From the NCBI GenBank assembly GCA_000514715.1, contig AZWL01000023.1, forward strand, positions 1 to 64,000: a DNA stretch of 64,000 bases, read 5' to 3'. The notes under the pieces were generated by a model that worked only from the letters and a program-made list of their open reading frames with translations, did not search any database and had not been told where the DNA came from. The DNA comes from Streptomyces sp. CNH099 (lineage in GTDB: Bacteria; Actinomycetota; Actinomycetes; Streptomycetales; Streptomycetaceae). Position 1 is the first letter of the stretch. Every line of letters begins with the position of its first letter. A program made the translations under genes and the position numbers. Of the stretch, positions 15,048 to 24,134 are shown piece by piece.

Positions 15048-15076
15048 CGCTACCCCCTACGGTCCGAACTCGATCC

Positions 15077-15106
15077 ACTACACACGGTAGCGGGTCGGTC
15101 CGACAA
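15077..15106 (-). promoter_or_regulatory. Candidate promoter of the XRE/DUF397 pair
   Basis: On the minus strand TTGTCG (15106-15101), an 18-bp spacer and TGTAGT (15082-15077) form a moderate housekeeping-type promoter about 30 bases upstream of the GTG start at 15047. It is the only plausible match in this short intergenic gap. Confidence 0.45.
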
Positions 15107-15161
15107 TAGCGACGCGAGTTCTCAACCGGCCACCCGTGAGACCCGCGTGAGGCAGGTGACG

Positions 15162-16409
15162 CTACTCGGCCGCCCCCGCGTCCAGCAGCACCGCTGCTGT
15201 GAAAAGTTCCACTCCCACACGGATCGCACCCTCGTCCACGTCGAAGTCCCCCTGGTGCAGGTCCCGCGGCAGCCCGGTCTCCCCCACCGCCCGCACGCCC
15301 AACCGCGCCAGCGCGCCCGGGATCTGCTCCAGGTACCAGGAGAAGTCCTCCCCGCCGAGGCTCTGTTCCGTCGTCTGCACGGACGACGCGCCCCGCCGCG
15401 ACACCATCGCGTCCGTCAGCAGCTCCGTCGTCACCGGCTCGTTGACCACCGGAGGGACGCCGCGGACGTACGTGATGGCGGACTTCGCGCGGTGCATGGC
15501 GGCGACTTCGTCGACGGCCGCGTGCACCAGGTCGGGAGCGCGGCGCCAGGTGTCCAGGTCCAGGCAGCGGACGGTGCCGGAGAGTTCCGCGTGCTGGGGG
15601 ACGACGTTGCAGGCGTGGCCGGCGTGGAGGCGGCCGAAGGTGACGGCGAGGCCGGCGCGGGTGTCGACGCGGCGGGCGAGGAGGGCCGGGACGTCGGTGG
15701 CGACGCGGGCGGCGGCGGTGACCAGGTCGGTGGTGAGGTGGGGGCGGGCGGTGTGGCCGCCGGGGCCGTCGAGGGAGATTTCGAGGCGGTCGCAGGCGGA
15801 CGTGATGGCGCCCTGGCGCAGGCCGATGCGGCCGACGTCCACGCGCGGGTCGCAGTGGACGCCGATGATCCGGCCCACGCCGTCGAGGACGCCGGCCTCG
15901 ATCGCGTCGGTGGCGCCGCCGGGCAGCACTTCCTCCGCCGGCTGGAAGATCAGCCGTACGGGCCGCGGCAGCAGGCCCTCGCGGGCCAGCCCGGCGAGTA
16001 CGACGCCGGCTCCGAGGACGACGGCCGTGTGCACGTCGTGGCCGCAGGCGTGGGCGCGGTCGGGCACGGTGGACCGGTAGGGCACGGTCTTGGTGTCCGG
16101 GATCGGCAGGGCGTCGATGTCGGCGCGCAGCGCGAGCATCGGGCCGGGCGGCGGCCCGTCCGGGTCCACGCCGATGTCGCAGATCAGCCCGGTGCCCGCC
16201 GGCAGCACACGCGGCGCGAGGCCCTCCCGCTCCAGCCGCTCCTTGAGCGCGGCCGTGGTACGGAACTCCTGGTTGCCCAACTCCGGGTGCATGTGCAGGT
16301 CCCGCCGGAACGCGATGAGTTCGGCTTCGAGCGCGGCCGGGAGCGTCCCGGGCAGCGGCGCGTCGGGGCCGGACTCGGGCTCGGCGTTGCGGGACATCAG
16401 TCGGTTCAC
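15162..16409 (-). CDS. M20 family amidohydrolase/metallopeptidase
   Basis: A 415-residue M20D-type hydrolase related to hippurate, N-acyl-amino-acid and indole-acetyl-amino-acid hydrolases. The metal-binding core HACGHDVHTA is at residues 120-129, the catalytic FQPAEE at 155-160, GVHCD at about 184-188, the dimerisation-lid GHTARPH near 217-223 and a late GGEDFSWY. These are all ligands expected for a two-metal site. An alternative ATG start lies at 16397. It releases an amino acid or similar amine from an N-acyl substrate that cannot be named from sequence. It is monocistronic. Confidence 0.93.
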   Translation of the reverse strand: MNRLMSRNAEPESGPDAPLPGTLPAALEAELIAFRRDLHMHPELGNQEFRTTAALKERLEREGLAPRVLPAGTGLICDIGVDPDGPPPGPMLALRADIDALPIPDTKTVPYRSTVPDRAHACGHDVHTAVVLGAGVVLAGLAREGLLPRPVRLIFQPAEEVLPGGATDAIEAGVLDGVGRIIGVHCDPRVDVGRIGLRQGAITSACDRLEISLDGPGGHTARPHLTTDLVTAAARVATDVPALLARRVDTRAGLAVTFGRLHAGHACNVVPQHAELSGTVRCLDLDTWRRAPDLVHAAVDEVAAMHRAKSAITYVRGVPPVVNEPVTTELLTDAMVSRRGASSVQTTEQSLGGEDFSWYLEQIPGALARLGVRAVGETGLPRDLHQGDFDVDEGAIRVGVELFTAAVLLDAGAAE

Positions 16410-16512
16410 ACTGTGCAGGGTACGGGGATCACCGGGGCTACCGAGAAGGGATCAACAAAATTTCAGTCCTGCGGGTGCATGACCAACGTGCGCGGTGGGT
16501 AAACTCCGCGCC

Positions 16513-17706
16513 TCACACGGACGCCGCCGGCGCCCCCGCCCCCGACCACCCCGTCGTCGTCGCCGGCCCCACCGGCAGCCCGTCGACCCCGCGCCGCTCC
16601 CGGGCCGCGCCCGCCACCGACGACAGGAAGCCCTGCGCCCGCGGCGACGCCGTGTCCGTCAGCCAGCCCGGGTCGATCTCGCAGACGGCCACCTTCACGC
16701 CGGTGCCCGCCAGGGCCAGCGGCAGGGTGTGCACGACCGTCGACGGGAAGCTGACGATCGTGCGGCCGATGGGGCCGCGGCGGGCGATGATCTCCAGCGG
16801 GAGGTCGGGCCGTACGATCTCCAGGCCGGTGTGCAGGTGGAGCTGGTGGAGCTTGTCCGACCGTTCCCTGCGGTGCGCGAAGTAGCGGGTGGCGCCGTAC
16901 GTCCTGGTGAGCGACGCCACCGCCTCCAGGTACCGCTCGTGGTCCACGACGCCGGTCTCCACCAGCGACGTACCGACGAGGTCCGTGGCCGTGCCGACGG
17001 TCGGCGGGCCGAAGCGGGAGCGGGTCCAGGCGAACTCGTTGGCCGTCACCCGCAGTCCGGGCGGCGGGTCCACCACCGGCATCGAGGTGAAGACCTCCAC
17101 CTGCCTGCCCGACACGCCCGCACCGCCCGGCACGCCCTCCGTATCCGGCGAACCGTCCTCACCGGACGCGTCCTCGCCGCCCGGCGCACCCGCCGCCGGA
17201 TCCGGCGTCAGCCGCCGCCGCGCCGCGCTCGCGACCGGCGCGAACAGCATCCCCCGCGCACCGCCGCCGCGCCCGGTGCGGTGCCAGCGGACGAACCGCT
17301 CCCCCCGCGCCAGCTGCGCCGTGAACTCCATCGTCGCCGTGCCGTCGTCGACGACGACGACCTCCCGCGCCCTGACGACGGTCAGCAGCGTCTGCACGTA
17401 CCGCGAGAACGGGTCGCCCAGCACCACCCGGCGGGCCCGCCGCAGCGGGCGGGCCAGGCTCGCCAGCGTGCGCAGCGGGCCGGCGCCGCCGCGCGCCTCC
17501 TGCCAGCGGACCTCCAGGCCGTCGTCCCTCGCCAGCTCCGCCATCCGGCGCAGCTGGCCGCGGGACAGCGGCTCGGTGGGGGGCAGCACGACCACCGTCA
17601 ACGGGATGACGGTGCCGCCCTGGTACGCCCACTCCAGCACGTTGAGCAGCTGGACCGGGCTCTCCACCAGGGCGACGCTCGCGCCGCCGGCGCCGTCTTC
17701 GGTCAT
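16513..17706 (-). CDS. Polysialyltransferase-like glycosyltransferase
   Basis: A 397-residue protein beginning MTEDGAGGASVALVESPVQL. The ALVESPVQLLNVLEW start and the later DDGTATMEF resemble the alpha-2,8-polysialyltransferase (POLYSIA) family, which adds nonulosonic acid residues from CMP-sugars. A Gly/Ala/Asp-rich insertion (about residues 180-205) is unusual. Its ATG overlaps the neuB stop (ATGA), so the two are co-translated. The neuB-neuA neighbourhood supports a role in building a nonulosonate-containing surface polymer. Confidence 0.82.
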   Translation of the reverse strand: MTEDGAGGASVALVESPVQLLNVLEWAYQGGTVIPLTVVVLPPTEPLSRGQLRRMAELARDDGLEVRWQEARGGAGPLRTLASLARPLRRARRVVLGDPFSRYVQTLLTVVRAREVVVVDDGTATMEFTAQLARGERFVRWHRTGRGGGARGMLFAPVASAARRRLTPDPAAGAPGGEDASGEDGSPDTEGVPGGAGVSGRQVEVFTSMPVVDPPPGLRVTANEFAWTRSRFGPPTVGTATDLVGTSLVETGVVDHERYLEAVASLTRTYGATRYFAHRRERSDKLHQLHLHTGLEIVRPDLPLEIIARRGPIGRTIVSFPSTVVHTLPLALAGTGVKVAVCEIDPGWLTDTASPRAQGFLSSVAGAARERRGVDGLPVGPATTTGWSGAGAPAASV

Positions 17707-18671
17707 ACCCCGACCGGCTCCTTCTCCGCCCCCGCGCCGTCCGCGGCACCCGCGCCGTCCGCGGCCTCCGCGGCCTCGGCGATGACCCCCTTGACCCGGC
17801 GCAGCTTCTTCATCGGCGCCAGCTCGCTGTCGTAGACCTTCTTCACGCCGTCGCCGAGGGAGTCCTCGACCACGCGGATGTCGCGCACCAGCCGGGCCAG
17901 GCCCTGCGGCTCGACCGAGGCGGCCTGGTCCGAGCCCCACATCGCGCGGTCCAGCGTGATGTGCCGCTCGACGAAGACGGCGCCGAGGGCGACCGCGGCG
18001 AGCGAGGTCTGCAGGCCCGTCTCGTGGCCGGAGTAGCCGATGGGCACGTTCGGGAACTCCGCCTGCAGCGTGTGGATCATGCGCAGGTTCAGCTCCTCGG
18101 CCCTCGCCGGGTACGTGCTGGTGGCGTGGCAGAGCAGGATGTTGTCACTGCCCAGCACCTCCACCGCGTGCCGGATCTGCTTCGGCGTCGACATGCCGGT
18201 GGACAGCACGACGGTGCGGCCGGTGGCGCGCATGGCGCGCAGCAGTTCGTCGTCGGTCAGCGAGGCGGAGGCGACCTTGTGGGCCGGGACGTCGAACTTC
18301 TCCAGGAAGGCGACGGCCTCGGTGTCCCACGGGGAGGCGAACCAGTGGATGCCGCGCTCCTTGCAGTGCGCGTCGATCGACCGGTACTCCTCCTCGCCGA
18401 ACTCGACGCGGTGCCGGTAGTCGATGTACGTCATCCGGCCCCAGGGCGTGTCGCGCTCGACGTCCCACTGGTCGCGCGGGGTGCAGATCTCGGGCGTGCG
18501 CTTCTGGAACTTCACCGCGTCGCAGCCCGCCTCGACGGCGGCGTCGATCAGCGCGATCGCGTTGTCGAGTTCGCCGTTGTGGTTGATGCCGATCTCACCC
18601 GTGACGTACACCGGCCGGCCGGGGCCGACGACGCGGTCGCCAAAGGTGCGGAAACGCTGGGTGGAGCTCAT
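17703..18671 (-). CDS. neuB: N-acetylneuraminate/nonulosonate synthase
   Basis: A 322-residue NeuB-type synthase that condenses phosphoenolpyruvate with a hexose or hexosamine derivative. Diagnostic parts are GEIGINHNGELDNAIALID (residues 26-44), DAVKFQKRTPE, FASPWDTEAVAFLEKF, LSTGMST and GYSGHETG with VERHITLD. The C-terminus is an Ala/Gly-rich tail and lacks the SAF (antifreeze) domain found in many longer NeuB proteins of about 350 residues. Since no NeuC epimerase is present, the substrate could be a mannose derivative (giving Kdn) rather than ManNAc. Confidence 0.92.
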   Translation of the reverse strand: MSSTQRFRTFGDRVVGPGRPVYVTGEIGINHNGELDNAIALIDAAVEAGCDAVKFQKRTPEICTPRDQWDVERDTPWGRMTYIDYRHRVEFGEEEYRSIDAHCKERGIHWFASPWDTEAVAFLEKFDVPAHKVASASLTDDELLRAMRATGRTVVLSTGMSTPKQIRHAVEVLGSDNILLCHATSTYPARAEELNLRMIHTLQAEFPNVPIGYSGHETGLQTSLAAVALGAVFVERHITLDRAMWGSDQAASVEPQGLARLVRDIRVVEDSLGDGVKKVYDSELAPMKKLRRVKGVIAEAAEAADGAGAADGAGAEKEPVGV

Positions 18672-18704
18672 GCAGATCTGTTCCTTACTCTCCGGGGAGA
18701 TTCA

Positions 18705-20012
18705 CTACAGGGAGGGACCGAGGATCCAGGAGGCGATCTCGCGGATCGCCCCGTCGCCTCCGGGTGTGGACGTCACCGCACGCGCCGCGTCCCGCACGAT
18801 CGCGTGTGCGCCGGCCACCGCCACGGGCCAGCCGACGAGGCCGAAGCACGGCAGGTCGTTCACGTCGTTGCCGACGTAGAGCACGCGCTCGGGCGCGATG
18901 CCCTCCTCCTCGCACCACTGCTTCAGTGCGATGTCCTTACGGTCGACCCCGTGCAGAACAGGAAGGTGAAGTTTGCGTGCCCGGGCGGCGACGACCGGGT
19001 TCTGTTCGGTGGACAGGATGAGCAGCTTCAGCTCGGTGCGGCGCAGGGCGGCGATGCCGAGGCCGTCGCCGCGGTGGACGGCGACCAGTTCGCGGCCGTC
19101 GGCGTCGATGTAGACGCGGTCGTCGGTCTGGGTGCCGTCGAAGTCGAGGACGATCGCGTCGACGTCGCCGCGGGTGGGCAGGGAGCCGGGGCCGGGCACG
19201 TCGAGGAGGGGGGCGAGGGCGCGGGCGCGGGTCAGGTCGTCCGGCTCGTCGACCTCCAGGACGCGGGCCGCGTCGGTGCGTACGGGCGCGGTGCGGCCGA
19301 AGAAGCGGTGGCGGTGCTCGCGGAAACCGGGGGTGCGCATGGCGTACGCGGCGCCGGTCTCCAGCAGGTCCTGCGGGCGGTCCTGGCGGCGCGGGCGGTA
19401 CGACTTGTCGTGGTTGACGCCGTACCCCTGGGCGGGGGCGGCTTCCACGGCGGGGGCGACCCTCGTCGGGGTGGCCGTCGGCACGGCACCCGCGGCGGCC
19501 GCCTCGGCGACGGCGGCCTCCCCGGCGACGGCGCTGGTCTCCGCCTCGTCCGCCTCGTCCCGCCAGAGGAACCCGTGGAAGGGGGCCACGGTCAGCGCGC
19601 TGTCGGCGCCCTCGGCGAGCACCGCCGCCGTGACGCCGTCGATGTCGGCGCCGGTCAGGAACGGGCTCGTGCACTGCACCAGCAGCACCGCGGCCATGGG
19701 CTGGCCGCACCGCTGCTCGTGGGTGTCCAGCGCGTGCAGCACCGCCGCCTCGCTGGAGGCGGTGTCGCCGGCGATCTCGGCGGGGCGGCGGACGACCTCG
19801 GCGCCGGCCTCGCGGGCGACGGCGGCGATGGTGTCGTCGTCGGTGGAGACCACGACGTCGGTGACCAGCTGCGCCGCGAGGCACTGCCGTACCGCGCGGG
19901 CCACCAGCGGCACGCCGCCGACGCGGGCGAGGTTCTTGCCGGGCACGCCCTTGGACCCCCCGCGGGCGGGGATGACCGCGAGCACGCGGGCTGCGGACGC
20001 GGGCTGGGACAT
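18705..20012 (-). CDS. neuA: CMP-nonulosonate cytidylyltransferase fused to KdsC-like HAD phosphatase
   Basis: A 435-residue two-domain protein. Residues 9-265 are an acylneuraminate cytidylyltransferase (VLAVIPARGGSKGVPGKN at 10-27, QCTSPFL at 113-119, ETGAAYAM at 218-225). Residues 283-435 are a KdsC-type HAD phosphatase with DFDGT at 290-294, motif II Ser334 and GNDVND at 381-386. A phosphatase suits a route through a 9-phosphate intermediate. An Ala/Glu-rich insertion (residues 152-196) interrupts the transferase. The ATG has AAGGAG upstream; a GTG at 20177 overlapping the upstream stop is an alternative start. Confidence 0.92.
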   Translation of the reverse strand: MSQPASAARVLAVIPARGGSKGVPGKNLARVGGVPLVARAVRQCLAAQLVTDVVVSTDDDTIAAVAREAGAEVVRRPAEIAGDTASSEAAVLHALDTHEQRCGQPMAAVLLVQCTSPFLTGADIDGVTAAVLAEGADSALTVAPFHGFLWRDEADEAETSAVAGEAAVAEAAAAGAVPTATPTRVAPAVEAAPAQGYGVNHDKSYRPRRQDRPQDLLETGAAYAMRTPGFREHRHRFFGRTAPVRTDAARVLEVDEPDDLTRARALAPLLDVPGPGSLPTRGDVDAIVLDFDGTQTDDRVYIDADGRELVAVHRGDGLGIAALRRTELKLLILSTEQNPVVAARARKLHLPVLHGVDRKDIALKQWCEEEGIAPERVLYVGNDVNDLPCFGLVGWPVAVAGAHAIVRDAARAVTSTPGGDGAIREIASWILGPSL

Positions 20013-20173
20013 GGAGGCTCCTTGCTGATGCGGTGCGGGGCGGGAGGCCGCCGCGGCGTCGGCGGCGCCCGCGGCGGCGGCGCTCACAGCGTCGTCCGGT
20101 TCGCTTCTCCGCCCGCGCGGCGGAACTGCGGTCGCGCTGTCGGGCGGCGGATTCGCAGCCGCGCGTGCGTCGC

Positions 20174-21526
20174 TCACAGCGCCCCCATGCGGCGGATGAC
20201 GGGCGCGATGCGCTGGACGCCGCCCCGGTACGCGGCGCGCGCGGCCTTGCGCAGCAGCGTGCGCGCCCACCGGCGCACCGGGCCGGGCTCGGCGGCGACC
20301 GCGGCCTGCGGCAGCGGCTCGCCGGTGGGGGCCAGGCCGTGCCGGGCGAGGATCCGCGGCAGGTAGCCGCCGGCGGTCTGCGGGGTGTAGTACGGCGCCA
20401 GCGGCGGCAGCTGCGGGTCGGCGACCAGGGTGGTCAGCCGGGCCCGGGCGCGGTCGAAGGCGGCGTCGTACGGCTCGGCGGAGTCCGCGCCGGGGACGCC
20501 CTGGCGGGACAGCCACACGGGGTCGGGCTTGGGCAGGTGGCCGGCGTCCAGCTCGTCCCAGGAGGCGAGGCAGCCGGAGCCGAGGAAGTGGTGGTTGCCC
20601 AGCGGCTCGCGTACGCCCAGGTCGGTGAGGACGGCGGTCGGGATGCCGCGGTGCAGCGACTCCAGCGCGGCGGTGGAGCTGACGGTGACGAGCAGGTCGG
20701 TGCGGTCGAGGACCTCGCCCATGTTCCCGTAGACGAGGCGGCAGTTCCCGGGCAGTCCGCCGGGCAGCTTCGCGGCGAGCTTCTGGTACGGGGCCTCTTC
20801 GATGTGCGTCGTGTGCTCGCCCGGCCGGCTGCGCAGCTTGACGAGCACCTCCCGCTCCGGGTGCCGCTCGGCGTGGCGGGCGGCGCGGCGCAGGAGGTAC
20901 AGGCGGTCCTCGCGGTTGTCCGGCACGGAGGGCTGGACGGCGAAGACGACGGTGTACGGGCGGCCGGCGGCGCCTGCCGTGCCGTGCAGGTTCCAGGGCT
21001 CGTACGGCTCGCCGTCGAGGAAGGGCAGCGCGCACTCCACGACGCTGGCCGGCGAGGCGCCCACGCCCTCGTAGACCGCGCGGAAGCGCTCGGCGTCCTG
21101 GCGGCTGTTGGCCAGCACGATGTCGGCGCCGTGGCGCAGCAGGAGGCCGTCGGAGAGTTTCTCGTACACCACGCCGACGTAGCCGGTGACGACCGCGGGG
21201 CGGTGTTCCGCGCCCTGCCAGGCGCGGGCCAGGCCGTGCAGCATGGCCTGCACGGTGCCGCCGACGCAGGACAGGAGCACGACGTCGTAGCGGTCGGGGT
21301 CGGCGGCGGCGAGGAACTCGACGGCCGTGACCTCCCTCATCGCGTCGGCGGCGACGCCGACCTCCGCGAGCTGGCGGGCGGTCGGGGTGGCCCGGCCGTG
21401 CAGCAGATACCCGTCGAGCACCGCCTCCGGGGCCATGCGGCGCGCGGTGAGCGCGCCCCATTTCCAGCGGGTGTCCGAATCGGCGAGAACAGCCGTGCGC
21501 AGCTGTGACGGGGGGTCGTTTTGCAC
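20174..21526 (-). CDS. DUF6716 putative glycosyltransferase
   Basis: A 450-residue protein starting at GTG 21526. The start RTAVLADSDTRWKWGALTAR is the recognisable N-terminus of DUF6716, a family with a predicted GT-B-like fold that accompanies sialic acid loci in actinobacteria. Central features are VVLLSCVGGTVQAML, VVFAVQPSVPDNREDR and VTVSSTAALESLHRGIPTAVL, the last a typical nucleotide-sugar-binding C-domain pattern. It is the first gene of the leftward neuB-neuA operon and divergent from the GT2 gene. Confidence 0.85.
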   Translation of the reverse strand: MQNDPPSQLRTAVLADSDTRWKWGALTARRMAPEAVLDGYLLHGRATPTARQLAEVGVAADAMREVTAVEFLAAADPDRYDVVLLSCVGGTVQAMLHGLARAWQGAEHRPAVVTGYVGVVYEKLSDGLLLRHGADIVLANSRQDAERFRAVYEGVGASPASVVECALPFLDGEPYEPWNLHGTAGAAGRPYTVVFAVQPSVPDNREDRLYLLRRAARHAERHPEREVLVKLRSRPGEHTTHIEEAPYQKLAAKLPGGLPGNCRLVYGNMGEVLDRTDLLVTVSSTAALESLHRGIPTAVLTDLGVREPLGNHHFLGSGCLASWDELDAGHLPKPDPVWLSRQGVPGADSAEPYDAAFDRARARLTTLVADPQLPPLAPYYTPQTAGGYLPRILARHGLAPTGEPLPQAAVAAEPGPVRRWARTLLRKAARAAYRGGVQRIAPVIRRMGAL

Positions 21527-21700
21527 GTCGCCGACGGTAGGGAGGCATTCCGCTCGGCGGCCCAACAGCGGCCGTACAGATGGTTAACAACACGCCGCCG
21601 AACGGCTAACCCGCTCACCTGAGAAAGGCGTTCACCATTCCGTCTCCCGGCGTTCATGCCGGCGTCGGGGCGGGGTAAGCCCCGGGCGCGGGCCGCCCTC

Positions 21701-21706
21701 TAGCAT
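21701..21706 (+). promoter_or_regulatory. -10 box of leaderless GT2 transcript
   Basis: TAGCAT lies seven bases upstream of GTG 21714, the spacing expected when transcription starts at the start codon. No ribosome binding site is present, which fits a leaderless mRNA. No clear -35 box was found. Confidence 0.5.
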
Positions 21707-21713
21707 CGCCCGA

Positions 21714-22694
21714 GTGCTTCAACTCTCCGTGATCGTTCCCTTCTACAACGTGCAGGACTTCGCGCCCGAAGCGCTGGCCGGCCTGCGGGCCAACGCCGCG
21801 CCGGACACCGAGTTCATCCTGATCGACGACTGCTCGACGGACCGCACCGGCGAGCTGCTGGAGCAGGCCGCGCGCGACCTGCCGGGCGCCGTGCACGTGC
21901 GCCACGCGAAGAACGGCGGCCTCGCCACCGCCCGCAACACCGGGCTCGACCGGGCCCGCGGCCGGTACGTCACCTTCCTCGACGGCGACGACTGGCTCGC
22001 CCCCGGCCACTACCGCCGGCTGCTGGCGGCCATCGCCGAGCTGGACTGCGACTTCGTCCGCACCGACCACGTGCAGTGCGCCGGCCGGGCCCGCACCGTC
22101 CACCGCGTCCCCCACGGCCGCCGCGGCGTCGTCCAGGACCCGCGGTCGGCGATCCTGCCGGCGGCGTACGCCACCTCGGTGGACTACGCCTACGCCTGGG
22201 CCGGCGTCTACCACCGCCGGCTCCTGGACGACGGCCTGCTGCACTTCCCCGACGGGCTGCGCACCGCCGAGGACCGCCCGTGGATCTGGCGGCTGCACCG
22301 CGAGGCCCGCACCTTCGCCGTCGTCGGGCTGCTCGGCGTCTTCTATCGACGCGGCGTCGCAAACTCCCTCACCCAGATCGGTGACGTACGCCAGCTCGAC
22401 TTCCTCCGCGCCTTCGACCAGGTCGTGGCGGAGACGGCCGCGGACCGCGACGCGGAGCTGCTGCTGCCGAAGGCGGTGCGCAACTTCTGCGCGATCATCG
22501 CGCACCATCTGAAGAACAGCGAGCGGTTCGAGAAGCCCGTGGCCCGCAGGCTGCGCGAGATGAGCGCGGAGGCGCTGCGGCGCATGCCCCAGCACGTCCT
22601 CGCCGAGGCCCTCGACGCCATGGACGCGGACCGCTCCGAACTGCTGCGCCGGCTGCACCGGCGGGGCGCGCCGGCGGAGGTGGCAGCCCGATGA
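21714..22694 (+). CDS. Glycosyltransferase family 2
   Basis: A 326-residue GT-A enzyme. The N-terminus LSVIVPFYNVQDF, IDDCSTDRTGELLEQ (nucleotide binding) and the DxD motif DGDDW near residue 86 define GT2. The later AEDRPWIWRL corresponds to the catalytic ED motif. It uses a nucleotide-activated sugar at the cytoplasmic face of the membrane. Its stop overlaps the start of the polysialyltransferase-like gene (ATGA), so the pair works on the same glycan. Confidence 0.93.
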   Translation: MLQLSVIVPFYNVQDFAPEALAGLRANAAPDTEFILIDDCSTDRTGELLEQAARDLPGAVHVRHAKNGGLATARNTGLDRARGRYVTFLDGDDWLAPGHYRRLLAAIAELDCDFVRTDHVQCAGRARTVHRVPHGRRGVVQDPRSAILPAAYATSVDYAYAWAGVYHRRLLDDGLLHFPDGLRTAEDRPWIWRLHREARTFAVVGLLGVFYRRGVANSLTQIGDVRQLDFLRAFDQVVAETAADRDAELLLPKAVRNFCAIIAHHLKNSERFEKPVARRLREMSAEALRRMPQHVLAEALDAMDADRSELLRRLHRRGAPAEVAAR

Positions 22695-24133
22695 ACGACG
22701 ACCCGTCCCCCGCGTCCGTCCCCCCGTCCCTCTCCTCGTCCCTCCCCCCGTCCGACCCGCCGGAGGTCCGCTACGCCCCCGGGCGGCACACGCAGATCTT
22801 CGTGGCCTCCACCCTCTACGGCACCGCGACCCTCGCCGCCGCCCTGGACGCCGGCCTCTTCCCCGCCGCGGACCGCCGCATCCTGCTGCTCACCAACAAC
22901 GCCGCCAACCCCGAGGCCACCCCGGCGGTCGACGCCATGGCCGGCTTCGCGCGGCTGCGCTCCCGCTTCGACGACGTACGCGACTGGAACCACGCCATCC
23001 GCCCGCTGCACCCCGCCGCGTGGGAGCCGCGCGTCGAGGACGTGCCGCTGTGGGAGCGGCACCTGCGGCTGCTGTGGGGCCTCGGCGCCGACCGGCTCAC
23101 GCTCGTCGTGGAGTCGATCCAGGTCAGCCCCTCGCGGGCGCTCGCCCAGCTCTTCCCCGACGCGTCGCTGCACGTCTACGCCGACGGCCTGATGAGCTAC
23201 GGCCCCACCCGCAACAAGCTCCCCTCGCTCATCGGCAGCCGCGTCGAACGGCTGCTCCACCCCGACCTGCTGCCGGGCGTGCGGCCGATGCTGCTGACCG
23301 AGTTCGGCGTGCCGCCGGAGATCGTGCCGGCGGAGGAGCTGAAGAAGGTGCTGGCCGAACTGGCCGCCGACGTCACTGATCTGGGCGACGCCGAGGAAGA
23401 GTCCTCGCCCGCGCTTCTCCTGGGCCAGTACCTCTCCGCGCTCAACATCCTCACGGCGGAGGAAGAGGAGCAGCTGCACGTGCGGATGCTGCGCGGCGCG
23501 GCCGGACTGGGCCACCGCACCGTGGTGTTCAAGCCGCACCCGATGGCGCCGCCCCGCGTGTCGCGGCTGCTGGAGGACGAGGCGGGCGTCCTCGGCGTGC
23601 GCCTCACGGTGCTCGACACCCCGGTGCTGGCGGAGGTGCTGTACGAGCGGCTGCGCCCGGCGCTGGTGGCCGGCGCGTTCTCCACCGCCCTGATGACGGC
23701 GTCCACGCTGTACGGCCTGCCCGTCGCCAGCATCGGCACCGAAACGCTGCTGGAGCGGCTGACCCCGTACGAGAACAGCAACCGGATCCCGGTCACGATC
23801 GCCGACGCCCTGCTGCCGTCCCTGGAGGACCCGGAGGCGGTGCGCGGCTGGCGGGCGCCGACCGAGGAGGAGGCGCGGGCGCGGCTGGGCGGACTGCTGA
23901 CCGCGGTGGGCTTCACGATGCAGCCGCGGATCCACGCCCGGCTGCGGCCGGACGTGGAGCGGTGGCTGGCGGCGGAGCTGGACGCGCGCACCTGGCGGTA
24001 CTTCAAGCGGCGCCGGCTGACGGTCGAAGGGCTGCCGGGCGGGGTGCCGAAGCGGCTGGCGTTCGTGCCGCGCAGCCCGGCGGTCCGCCGGGTCGCGCGC
24101 CGGGCGCGGGCGCTGCGGCGGCGGCTGCGGTAG
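22691..24133 (+). CDS. Polysialyltransferase-like protein (POLYSIA family)
   Basis: A 480-residue protein with a Pro/Ser-rich start followed by TQIFVASTLYGTATLAAALD, the signature opening of the actinobacterial alpha-2,8-polysialyltransferase-like family. VVFKPHPMAPPRVSRLL and VAGAFSTALMTASTLYGLPV in the C-terminal half resemble the CMP-sugar-binding region of GT-B sialyltransferases. The last 50 residues are strongly basic, suggesting membrane association. Together with the similar protein at 16513-17706, this gives two polymerising-type enzymes flanking the nonulosonate synthesis genes. Confidence 0.85.
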   Translation: MNDDPSPASVPPSLSSSLPPSDPPEVRYAPGRHTQIFVASTLYGTATLAAALDAGLFPAADRRILLLTNNAANPEATPAVDAMAGFARLRSRFDDVRDWNHAIRPLHPAAWEPRVEDVPLWERHLRLLWGLGADRLTLVVESIQVSPSRALAQLFPDASLHVYADGLMSYGPTRNKLPSLIGSRVERLLHPDLLPGVRPMLLTEFGVPPEIVPAEELKKVLAELAADVTDLGDAEEESSPALLLGQYLSALNILTAEEEEQLHVRMLRGAAGLGHRTVVFKPHPMAPPRVSRLLEDEAGVLGVRLTVLDTPVLAEVLYERLRPALVAGAFSTALMTASTLYGLPVASIGTETLLERLTPYENSNRIPVTIADALLPSLEDPEAVRGWRAPTEEEARARLGGLLTAVGFTMQPRIHARLRPDVERWLAAELDARTWRYFKRRRLTVEGLPGGVPKRLAFVPRSPAVRRVARRARALRRRLR

Positions 24134-24134
24134 G

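Noticed and set aside
18705..21593. A very long minus-strand frame that would fuse NeuA to more than 500 extra residues
   Set aside because: The upstream part is an out-of-frame, Arg-rich shadow of the DUF6716 gene; the ATG at 20012 with AAGGAG marks the real start.
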